Below, in pieces: positions 55,645-64,000 of a stretch of 64,000 bases of DNA. How positions within the stretch are numbered: position 1 is the stretch's first letter; every line of letters begins with the position of its first letter. Made by a program: the position numbers and the translations under genes. The notes under the pieces are model-generated. The model was not told the origin of the DNA. It was given only the letters and a program-made list of their open reading frames with translations, and did no database searches. The DNA is from Aureobasidium sp. EXF-3400 (Eukaryota; Ascomycota; Dothideomycetes; Dothideales; Saccotheciaceae): positions 1 through 64,000 of the forward strand of contig SWBL01000059.1 of assembly GCA_024195585.1 (NCBI GenBank), given 5' to 3'.

Positions 55645-58116
55645 CTATTCAGCAGTGGTGCGACTGCGTTCATCCTCCTCAAGCACATCCGAAAGGCGAG
55701 TTGGGTGATGGTGTCTGCTCTGCAGAGCCTCCCAGTCGCTGCCATAGCCAGCGCCCTCGTAGTCAGCAGGCTCGGCATCACGGTAGCCGGCAGGTTCGAT
55801 GTCGTCGGCAGTCGAAGTGGCGAAAGATGCCATGGCTTCAGCGCTGCTAGTGGGAGCGCGAGGAACTGGGGGAGGAGGCATACCCACACCGTAGCGGGCA
55901 GCAAGCTCACGCTCACGGGCGACGTCGGCTGCGGTGTCATACTCTTCGGAAGAAACGTGACTAACATTCTGATTGGCGCCACGACCAGGGTTGCGGTAGA
56001 CGACGGGACGGCCTTGAGTGTCGCGGCGTACAACACCATGCTCGTCAATCTCGTACTCGGTGCCCTCGGTGGTGTTCGATTCGTACGAGGGACGCGAGCC
56101 CAGATCATGAGTGCCTTGGACTGCCTCAGCGACAGGAGTGATGGAGCGTGCGGCACTGCCTCCAGGCGAAGTATGGAGGTACACCTTGCCAGGAGGCTGT
56201 TGGTAAAAGAGCTCGGATTGGTCGCTGGCTGCACCTATGGTGGCGGCGTGACTAGGCTGGATGATAGGGCGAGTGGTAGTGACATTGGGAGAAAGAGGTG
56301 AGATCTCCTGAGGAGAGATGTCACGGCGTTGCTGACGAGGTGAGATGGCAGTACGAGCAGTTGAACTCGAAGCAGAAGCACTGCCGGGAGCGTAAGGCTG
56401 GCGAACATCGGACTCGAGCTGCTGCATGTCAGGCTCGTGGTGGAGTTGCTGACCAGCTCTAGCAGACTCGGTGAAGGGATCAGTGTTGGTGGGAGATGGC
56501 TCATCCTCCTGGTACTGGATGTCTGGAACGATAGGCTGGTACTGCTGCTGAGCGTGATGAGTCTGTGGAGACTGCTGCGATCTGGCTTGCTGATACTGGG
56601 GGCTGTCGCCGATGCTGGCACCAGTGGTTGGGCGACGCTCGCTGTCCTGAGTGCTGGCAGCGTGCATGGGAACGACTTGGATACCTCCAATGTTAGTGGG
56701 TATGCCCTGACGAAGGTTGTTCATGATCTCGGTGTTCTTGGCTTCCATCTCACCAAGACTCTCCCAAGCACGTCTGGCTTCGGCTTTGGCGATGTTCAAC
56801 TCTCTGCGATCTTCGTTCGCACGGTTCTTCTCCGCCAGGTATGCCTTGTGAATCTTTTCGACCTTGCGCTCATACTCTTCCTTGAGGCGACGTTCAGTGT
56901 TGATCTGGCCTTGGAGATCGGCACGCGTTTCCTGCGACTTCTCCTGCTCACCCTTCGTGTCGGTGAACCATCTCTTAAATTTACGTTCGGAGCTGGCACG
57001 AAGACGTTGCAATTCGACCAACGCATGGAAAAGGTTGGCACCTGCAGCTGACAGGTCCTGGATTTGGCGTTGCATAGCTGAGGCAGATGGGATGGTGCCA
57101 CGGATTTCCTCGGTGTTGCCTTCGATCTTACGCAGCCAATACGACGTAAGACCTTCCCAATGCGACGACAGATTCTCCCACCTCTCGAATGCGTGAGGGA
57201 AGGACGAACGTGTGCCTGACTCGGGCACATCATCTCCGTAACCGAAGTCGTTAACTTGGGTCGATAGCGGAGGGTCAGGGGCTGAAGACACACGTGCTCC
57301 AGTCTGGGATCTTCTGTGTCCAGACATAGGGTGGGACTTTGAAGTTTGGTGCGCGGATTGTGACTGAGATCTTTGCCTGGATGGGAAGTCGCCGGGTGAG
57401 TCCTCTGACATGCGGGCCGAGGAAGATGTAGGAACTGGACCAGCCATGCGCTCCATTGCCGCCGCAGCAGCTCTTCTGCGTTCAGGATCTGATGATCTCT
57501 GCTCGCCCTCTCTCTGGCGACTGGCCTCTGCTTCTCTTCTTGCCTCTCTAGCGAGACGATCAGCCATAATGTCGCGAGGTGTGCGTATCGAGGGTACGGA
57601 CCGGCCACTGCCCTGAGTGTTGTCACCCATGAGATCTGTTATAGACTCTCGCTCTTCTTCTAGGACAGGTGTGAAGGGATATGGTGTGCGAATAGCTTCT
57701 TCAATTGCGTAGAGAATCGCAAAGTGTTGACGACGTGAGATGCGAACAGCTGGATGAGGGGCGAGATCTTGAAGATCTGTCGCGGTTGGGTGTCGTTGCG
57801 CAATTCGAGGTTCGTGGGAGTTTGCGTTCGCGCTTTCGAATGAAGGGGATCTACGCCTTCTCACACGGGGTGGAGAGTCGTTTGGATCGTTTGCTCGTCG
57901 TAAGTCTCGGCGTGGCCTTGGATTTGTACTATCCGGGGATGTAGACGTCCGAGAGGAGGTGCTGAAGCTGCTCTGGTCTTGCGCTTGTCGCTGCTGCCTT
58001 TGCGATAATACCAATGGTTCGTGAGGGTCGTGGGGATCGTCAAAAGGTCTGCGCCGTTGATGCGACAGTTCGAAGGCCGGTAGGGGATCCAGAGCCGCTA
58101 CTTTGACCGTTACCAC
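55645..58116 (-). CDS. Conserved fungal coiled-coil protein, function unknown
   Basis: 823 residues in one exon, ending at a TAG at 55647-55645. The N-terminal 120 residues are Arg/Pro/Ser-rich; a short helical block (RISRRQHFAILYAIEEAIRT) starts near 126; a Trp-rich block FERWENLSSHWEGLTSYW lies at 310-327; a coiled coil runs from about 365 to 470; the rest is Gln/Ser/Pro-rich. I remember unnamed fungal orthologues with the Trp block but no proven function. Oddity: 45 further codons directly follow the TAG in the same frame and look coding (see the tail feature). A 42-bp intron (55686-55645) would remove the stop in phase. Out-of-frame open frames on both strands are shadows. Confidence 0.75.
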   Translation of the reverse strand: MVTVKVAALDPLPAFELSHQRRRPFDDPHDPHEPLVLSQRQQRQAQDQSSFSTSSRTSTSPDSTNPRPRRDLRRANDPNDSPPRVRRRRSPSFESANANSHEPRIAQRHPTATDLQDLAPHPAVRISRRQHFAILYAIEEAIRTPYPFTPVLEEERESITDLMGDNTQGSGRSVPSIRTPRDIMADRLAREARREAEASRQREGEQRSSDPERRRAAAAAMERMAGPVPTSSSARMSEDSPGDFPSRQRSQSQSAHQTSKSHPMSGHRRSQTGARVSSAPDPPLSTQVNDFGYGDDVPESGTRSSFPHAFERWENLSSHWEGLTSYWLRKIEGNTEEIRGTIPSASAMQRQIQDLSAAGANLFHALVELQRLRASSERKFKRWFTDTKGEQEKSQETRADLQGQINTERRLKEEYERKVEKIHKAYLAEKNRANEDRRELNIAKAEARRAWESLGEMEAKNTEIMNNLRQGIPTNIGGIQVVPMHAASTQDSERRPTTGASIGDSPQYQQARSQQSPQTHHAQQQYQPIVPDIQYQEDEPSPTNTDPFTESARAGQQLHHEPDMQQLESDVRQPYAPGSASASSSTARTAISPRQQRRDISPQEISPLSPNVTTTRPIIQPSHAATIGAASDQSELFYQQPPGKVYLHTSPGGSAARSITPVAEAVQGTHDLGSRPSYESNTTEGTEYEIDEHGVVRRDTQGRPVVYRNPGRGANQNVSHVSSEEYDTAADVARERELAARYGVGMPPPPVPRAPTSSAEAMASFATSTADDIEPAGYRDAEPADYEGAGYGSDWEALQSRHHHPTRLSDVLEEDERSRTTAE

Positions 58117-59552
58117 TCAAGTCCTGGGGCTGAAGCCTAAACTTCTTGATACGCAAGCCACCGACGGTACAAGGACTTGTACAGATGTTGTATTGACGTT
58201 AAAGTGCACGTATTGCGACGCTCAGTATGTATGACGACCTGGTACAAAGACATGAGAAGAAGGTTTGGGCAGGTAAAAGTGGACCGGCAATTGCAGGACA
58301 TGGGAATTGGACGGGAACATGATGCGTGGCTCAGACAGCGCTTTGTCAAACAGGGATAATATTACTCGAGGGGCTGGGTATGGGCATGGGCAAGGGCAGA
58401 GACTTGGAAAACGAAGTGGCAGGAAGCATGCAGTGGCTGGGAAGCAGAGCACGGTCATTGCCGCAGGAAAGACAAACGCACCTTGAAGCCTTGATATATT
58501 TAGATATCTATGACCCTATACCGGTAGTTCTTGCTGTCAATCACACAATCCAATAATTGCGACGGACAAGAAAGGCTGATCTGCTGTTGTTAGATTTCAA
58601 TTGAAGCCTGAGAATGTGCGACTTGGGTAGCGTTTCAAGTGCGGATTCGGAGACCGGATTTGAGAAGAGCGATGATGATGGGGCTGGAACAGATCTGGAT
58701 CGGAACAAGAAGGAAACCTGACTCGTCAAACCCCGTCTCATGGTCCTTTAACAAATCGCAGAACTCTAACGACCAGATTTCCAAGAGATGTGTGGATATG
58801 TGACACTGCAGCAGGCGTGTAGCGCTGTGAATGGCCGGATCTAGGGAGTACAGTGCGGAGGCTGTTCAATCTGCTCAACAGGTGCGAGTACTCGTAATTG
58901 TCTGCGTCGACACAGCTTTCGATATAGCCGGATCCTGTAGAATGATTGGTAAGGGCAAGACAATGGCGGATCTGCCTTGGGCTTCAGAAGAGAGCAAGAA
59001 CCTGGTCGCTGCCAGCGCATCTCGCTCTATGCTTCTTCGGCTTGGCCCGTGGCAGGCGAGTTTCGACTCTCGCCCGCGCTCTTGCCCATGCTCGCTTCGG
59101 GCAGGCCCTTGATAGCGACCTGGACGATATGGTATGCGGAGATGAGTTACAAACAGTCAGGAGTGATGTTCTCAAGAAGAAACAAAGCTAGAGAGAAATG
59201 TTCTGCTCCGACGGACACCAGCATGAGCAGCTCCGGAACTGGTTTCAGTTGCAGGCCAATCGTTGAGATATGGCAACTATAGCCGAACGTGTCTCGCTCG
59301 CTAAACCTTGCCTAGAAGCAGATCTTGATAAGGCAGCCTTCTTTATTCTGCATCACGTTTGTGAACGAGAGCACCACAAGACTTATGTCTTGAATGATTG
59401 ATGTACAGATGTTTACTCCCTGCGTCTCTTCTAAAGCCCATGGTTCCGGCGATGAGAATGTTGCGTTGTTTGAAGATCAAGATTGACATATTATGGTAAG
59501 GAATGATCTGCATATATGACTATTGAGATCTGTGTGTTGAGAATCAGGATGA
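58117..59552. other. Intergenic, no gene recognised
   Basis: 1.4 kb between two minus-strand genes. Frames up to 101 codons, no domains, no codon bias. Confidence 0.45.
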
Positions 59553-61008
59553 TCAGCAGGTAAAAGGATGTCCCACAGCACCAGAAGCGTAGGCTTCGAT
59601 CAACGACTTGATAATCGCATAGAGTCCACCAACACAGATAAACCCACCGAAGATCAGAGTGCCAAAGCAAAGCAAGAACATCGGCCACTTCTTCTTTACA
59701 GATCTCCAGCCATCTCCAAGGTGATGTGTGTCGTGCCACCAGAACGCACCGGCAAGACCATAAGTATACCAGGACGCAAAAGCGGACGCGACAATACCGC
59801 CTAAGTATGAGAAGAACTTTCTTTTTGTCAGCATAGCACTGGAGCAGTTTGAGAAAGAGAGAACATACCGGCACACCAGTCGCCAGTACGAATCCACAAC
59901 CATTGGTAATAGCAAGAAGCAGGATCCAAACTCCCCATCCCATCATCGTATTCTCCGTCAAATGTCTGCTCTCACGAAACATCCTCACGAACACAATTTT
60001 CGCGGCAAAGTGATTGTACAGAGCTCCCGCGACCAAAAGGTTCGGCAAGGCCAGTCCCCAAGACACTTTGGCCCATGTATCTGATAGACTCAAGAACGAC
60101 GGGCTCTGTACCGTAGCTCCGAGATAGCAGTATGAAACAACAGCAAAGACAACATACCAGGTCGTGCTGAAAATTTGAAGTGCCCAGGCTGACTTCTTGG
60201 AATCGCGTGGGACTTTCATCTCGGAGATGATAGTGAAGAACAGAAAATGACCAGCATAGGCAAGGACTACTCTCTTTAGCAATCATCTAATAGTGTGATT
60301 TTCGTGCTGCTTACCAGGGTTAGTGATGGCCAAGAATGCAGTGTAGAATGTGTTTGGAGCCGTAGCAACAACCACACGATTAGGAGTCGGCTCCACACCA
60401 GAGCCTATCATAGCCACCAACGTCGCGACCAAGATAGATATACAAGCAGCCATTGAGAATCCTTGTAGTCCAGCACCAAAAGTCCTTGGTATAGCAACCA
60501 GAAAGGTGGCGCATGACCAGATACCCAGATACGACATTGCACACATGCCACCCTGGCTCAAGGTCTGTAAAGCCAGCTGTCCAAGCAAACTCATACTGCC
60601 TACTCCAGTGATGGCAAAGAGAATCGTGCCTGTACTCATGACTTCTCTCCCTACAGCTCCTAGCCCAAAAGGGGAGAACAAGATAAATCCTGCATCACCC
60701 ATATTGTGTACTTCTGGATGATTGAGTTTGAAGTCGATGAGCAGAAAGGAAGTGAACAGAGCCCAGATTCCACAGAAGACGATGATTATAGTGCCAGGAA
60801 CAAGACCGACGACGGCAATTGCTTGAGGCAAAGTTAGTGTGCCTCCAGTAACGACCTCAGTTATCATGATAAAAGCAGCCGCTTGCCAGGATAAAGTCCG
60901 ATACTTGATAGAATGATTTTTGTCATCAGTAAAGACTTCACGCTCATCGTAACTGAGGTTCTCGGTGGTGACATTGTCAGCCAATTCTAGTTTTCTAAGA
61001 GAAGTCAT
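59553..61008 (-). CDS. Neutral amino acid transporter, Mtr-like (AAAP family)
   Basis: Three exons, 61008-60315, 60266-59869 and 59816-59553, give 451 residues; introns are 48 and 52 bp, the second with a CTGAC branch. Eleven or so helices start after about 45 hydrophilic residues with WQAAAFIMITEVVTGGTLTLPQ, the AAAP first-helix block. The first splice restores AITNPVLAYAGHFLFFTIISEMK, the second GVPFFSYLGGIVASAFASWYTYGLAG, both diagnostic of the Neurospora Mtr group. It is a plasma-membrane proton-coupled importer of neutral and aromatic amino acids by family. I prefer the ATG at 61008 over 61059, which would add 17 residues. Confidence 0.9.
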
Positions 61009-61843
61009 AATGGTCGCACGAAGATAGGTAATTCTTGCAAAGAGAGATGGAAAGGTCAACCAGCCGGGAAGATGGAGAAAGCGTCGTAGATAAGTAGTCT
61101 CAGGAACAGTGTATCAGGGGTGATAATTCGATTGGATATTATTGCTGCAGCCAGCGCCAGTGTACATGCGTGATAATGTATTGCGGTCGAGGTGCAGGAC
61201 AAGACTTGGCGTGGTAGATCTCGCTATAGAGCTCGCTTGAAGCTTTGGCTGACTGCATACGACGTGCATTCACCGGTGTGTTGGAACTTGGAGCATTCCA
61301 GCCGCTTGTGCTGAGCTCCGCATTGCGCTCGTACACCGCAATTCCTCGGTATCTTTCATGCAGGACTCTGGTGGTGTGACTCAGGCAACAGCTTTTTGGA
61401 AGCGTGCCTCAGGGATGGCACCAATAGGACAGAACTACTATGCAGGATCTTCGAAAGCGCGCAGAACAGAATTATGAGATTAATCGCATAGATCGTCGAG
61501 CAATTCATTTGATTAGCGAGCGAACTTCTCATGCGTAGTATGTAAGGTAGAGGACAGCTGGGTTTCTCGAAGCCCTTTGCGGTGAAAACATCATCAGTGC
61601 GATTCCACGAGATAAAGGACCTGGTAATAACTCGCAGAGTCATTGCTGAGCCGTCCAGGAGAGTGCGACCGGCCGTGTCAACAATGCAAATTCTTGTAGA
61701 TCCAGGTCGCGTACCTTGAACACGTTGCATGAGGCTCTCGCTCCTGTTCCACAAGGGCAGAGAGCCTTCGCAGGAGCTGTTCGTTTAGGAGAAGAAGTCG
61801 AAGATGACGTCTAGGAAGGACTGAACTGATGTATGTCGCATGA
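61009..61843. other. Intergenic, no gene recognised
   Basis: 835 bp holding the Mtr-like promoter and the 3' region of the next gene. Frames up to 132 codons on the minus strand without domain. Confidence 0.45.
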
Positions 61844-62320
61844 TCACGACTTGGATGCATCTTCTGGAGTCTCTTGGTTTGCCTGCTTGAGCGCGTCCAA
61901 ACGCTGCTTGTTTCTCTTCTGCAATATCCTCAAGGTGTTTTTCTTCTCAATCTCAGCCATAGTGTCCCAGTTTGTGATCCTCGAAATTGTGCCATCCTTG
62001 TTGACGACCATAGGTCCAAGGTGATCAAGGGCCACGCCTTCGCCAGAACCAACGTCGAGCTTGATACCGCCAGCGGGTGGTTCAGGTAGACCCAACGGTG
62101 TTTCTATCTTCTCTCCCTGCTGGGGCGACTGCGAGTTGAGGTCTGCCATGTTGTCGTTCGGGGTAGTGTACGATTTCCAGAAAGAGGGTGCGAATGCGGG
62201 TCGGTGAAGGTCAGCTAGGCTGGTCAGTCGAGCGCGTGGGAGGTATCTGAAGAGCTGCATCGCAAGAAAGATGACAGCGAAGCAGGGCAACACCCACGTT
62301 AAGAACGTGCGACGGTTCAT
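61844..62320 (-). CDS. Conserved small membrane-anchored protein, function unknown
   Basis: 158 residues in one exon. An N-terminal membrane anchor (TFLTWVLPCFAVIFLAMQLF, residues 5-24) precedes a short linker and then MADLNSQSPQQ (residue 58), where some models might start. The C-terminal half carries a compact block: LDHLGPMVVNKDGTISRITN followed by WDTMAEIEKKNTLRILQKRN. I remember the GPMVVN-DGT-SRI-NW block from unnamed small fungal proteins; no activity is known to me. The N-terminus looks more like a signal anchor than a mitochondrial presequence. It diverges from the DUF202 gene. Confidence 0.68.
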   Translation of the reverse strand: MNRRTFLTWVLPCFAVIFLAMQLFRYLPRARLTSLADLHRPAFAPSFWKSYTTPNDNMADLNSQSPQQGEKIETPLGLPEPPAGGIKLDVGSGEGVALDHLGPMVVNKDGTISRITNWDTMAEIEKKNTLRILQKRNKQRLDALKQANQETPEDASKS

Positions 62321-62584
62321 TGATCTCCGATCGAAAGTTCAAAGACTCGATAGAAATGCATCGAAGCCACTGCCAAGAATACCATCATCTCGGTTCAAAC
62401 TTCCTCGAGTGCGTATCGATATCAATCCCCAACCGTTGACGTTTTCTTGTTGCTTCCACTCTTGTATACCAGCATCACTATATGACTCTTGTCGAAGCAC
62501 TCTTGGATATCAGTCTCACTAGATAACCTCTATCTCCCAAATCTTGGATTTATTCGAAGCCTCGATCGCAATTCCACCAAAAAC

Positions 62585-63031
62585 ATGTCTTTTTTCTCAA
62601 GATTCAGCACACCAGTGTTCAAGAACACCGGATCCACCGCTCGCGATCACCTGGCCTCGGAAAGGACCTACCTGGCATGGATGCGTACCGGTCTCGGTTT
62701 CCTGGCTCTTGGGATCGGTGTGGAGAGATTCAACCAACTCGACCTAGCCGAAATCCTGCCCACAAAAAACAAGAAGCGTTTCCACGAAGATAAGACTCAC
62801 AACGACAAATCAGATGCTCTGGTTGGTGCATTACTCGGGAGTGGAGCAGGAAGTATCGCCTACGGAACTACTAGGTACTTTTCGAATATGCGATTGTTGG
62901 AACAAGGACTCTTCAAGCCTGCTTTCCATGGAGCTGCCTTCTTGGCCGTAGGTGTTGCTGGTCTTGCCGGAGCGGTTTACTGGTCTACGGTCAGGGAGAG
63001 AATGGCAAATTCTCATCCCAGCCGTGCTTGA
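62585..63031 (+). CDS. DUF202 membrane protein
   Basis: 148 residues in one exon. The DUF202 opening is clear: ARDHLASERTYLAWMRTGLG with the first helix FLALGIGVERF. Two further helices follow, around residues 77-95 and 112-130 (AFLAVGVAGLAGAVYWSTV). A hydrophilic loop KNKKRFHEDKTHNDKSDA lies between helix one and two. The family has small membrane proteins of bacterial and fungal origin; fungal members are often vacuolar, with no assigned function. The ATG at 62585 is preferred over an in-frame 62489 because the family starts directly before the ARDHLA block. Confidence 0.85.
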   Translation: MSFFSRFSTPVFKNTGSTARDHLASERTYLAWMRTGLGFLALGIGVERFNQLDLAEILPTKNKKRFHEDKTHNDKSDALVGALLGSGAGSIAYGTTRYFSNMRLLEQGLFKPAFHGAAFLAVGVAGLAGAVYWSTVRERMANSHPSRA

Positions 63032-63168
63032 TTGTGTGCAATCGCGAGAGACCAGACCGACGAACGAAGACCTGCAATGCCGGGCTCGTTCTGAGTTCTT
63101 CTCGGAAGGCCACTCGAAAAGCACACCACTCCGAGCTTTCGCTGCTTGTCTTTCCTTCCTTCCCAGCC

Positions 63169-63512
63169 ATGGTCAACGATACTCCTGGTAAGTTCTCGTC
63201 CGCTGAATTTATCTCCTGAGTCGTCAGCGGCTGACACTTCTGAACAGACTAGATTACGGTCATCATGGCGACAACCAAGACTCGCTGAATTCTCCATCAC
63301 CACCTCTGGAGAAACCGTGGTCTTGCCCGCCCAAGAGCAGCTGTGTTCTTGCGGAAGACAGATCGGCGCCACTGCCTCTCTTCCTCTGGCCTGATTGTCA
63401 CGATCTCGAGCTCATAGCTCTTCCATACATTCCATCAAACCGAGCTACCAAGTCTCCGCTCAAATCGTGGCTTTCGATGGCGCAGACGACTTGGAGGACT
63501 CTGGCGGGCTAG
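63169..63512 (+). CDS. Tentative two-exon small protein
   Basis: Exon 1 (63169-63187, MVNDTP) ends at G|GTAAGT; a CTGAC branch and the acceptor GACTAG lead to exon 2 (63253-63512). The product is 92 residues, hydrophilic and Pro/Ser-rich at first (SLNSPSPPLEKPWSCPP). No family is recognised. An overlapping frame (63395-63685) has a predicted membrane helix (VIVSALTHVVVLLLLYALRR), so the true 3' structure may differ. The nearer acceptor GAACAG would give an immediate stop. Confidence 0.33.
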
Positions 63513-64000
63513 AGAGGGTGATAGTAAGCGCGCTGACGCATGTGGTCGTCCTACTGCTTCTGTACGCACTTCGGAGGAGAGTATCTGCACCTTCAAGATC
63601 CAAGCAAACAATAGTCGGTCGACGAGCTCTTGCAGGGCGAACGCGAGGCAAAGCCATAGGACCATATGGCCTCTCCGCCAGTTAGAGCGGAGTTGAAGCA
63701 GAATAGTTTTCAGCCATAGTTCCATGCATATAGCCTTCTATCTATTTCTTCCCAAATTCAAGATTCCGTGATTTCAACTGCAACTGCGATCACCATGTCA
63801 ATAATTGTGAACAGGTAAACTTACGATAGCACCATGAAGTTGAAAGCTAGAATGTATCGCTTGTGGTGGAGCAATGAAGAGTTAGCATCAAATGAATATA
63901 GGTCAGGAACGAAATGAGGAAAGTCAATGGATTTTCAATTCTTGGTCTAGCTAGAGTTCAGAAAAATCTCGAGCTGTTACCAGCATCCTCCTGGTACATG
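63513..64000. other. Right edge, no gene supported
   Basis: 488 bp. An open frame with one membrane-like helix continues to 63685; beyond it the sequence is AT-rich with no coding signal. Confidence 0.4.

Noticed and set aside
55420..56301. 293-codon plus-strand frame
   Set aside because: Antisense shadow of the coiled-coil gene and its tail.

Overview
The window is nuclear DNA of a filamentous ascomycete. The genes are intron-poor, with short introns (about 48-220 bp, typically GTANGT...CTRAY...YAG). Gene content (PDS5/BimD, VPS18, mitochondrial SSB, fungal sucrose-type transporter, RIT1, BDP1, BRE1, RVS161/Hob3, AOS1, RBX1, GYF-domain Lin1-like, Dal5-like and Mtr-like transporters) and a dispersed 5S rRNA gene fit Pezizomycotina. 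A Dothideomycete, possibly an Aureobasidium-like black yeast, is my guess from protein style and is only an inference. I see no transposons, CRISPR, prophage or bacterial operons.

Layout. The left edge cuts the 3' part of a 5S rRNA gene (1-88). Then come PPN2-like polyphosphatase (-) / PDS5 (+); an MFS drug/polyamine-type transporter (-); VPS18 (-) / mtSSB (+); a Cys/His hypothetical protein (+); the first small Myb-like nuclear protein (-); a SUT-type sugar transporter (-) / NHX1 (+); two more small Myb-like proteins (-); RIT1 (+) converging on BDP1 (-), which diverges from BRE1 (+); a Cys-rich secreted peptide (-) / BMT5-like rRNA methyltransferase (+); mitochondrial TrpRS (-) / RVS161 (+); AOS1 (-) / SPC1 (+); RBX1 (-) / an Edc1/PNRC-type protein (+); a secreted protein and a second Cys/His hypothetical protein (-); a Lin1-like GYF protein (-); an ambiguous small gene (-) / Dal5-like permease (+); a long coiled-coil protein (-) with an in-frame coding-like tail beyond its stop; an Mtr-like amino acid transporter (-); a membrane-anchored conserved small protein (-) / DUF202 protein (+); and a tentative two-exon gene at the right edge.

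The striking architecture is head-to-head pairing: about eleven pairs share promoter regions of roughly 200-800 bp. Most are housekeeping genes, so the region looks like core chromosome. Functional themes recur: ubiquitin/SUMO conjugation (BRE1, AOS1, RBX1), Pol III and tRNA biology (5S, RIT1, BDP1, mitochondrial TrpRS), and membrane transport (six carriers: MFS, SUT-like, NHX1, Dal5-like, Mtr-like, plus the VPS18 trafficking subunit). The less ordinary material is the set of three small Myb-like proteins, two of which share a leader motif; the two Kex2-type secreted precursors; two proteins sharing a Cys/His layout; and the 46-codon coding-like tail after a UAG.

Gene models were built by hand from splice signals and reading phase. 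Each exon set listed sums to a whole number of codons, but none has been checked against RNA or databases.
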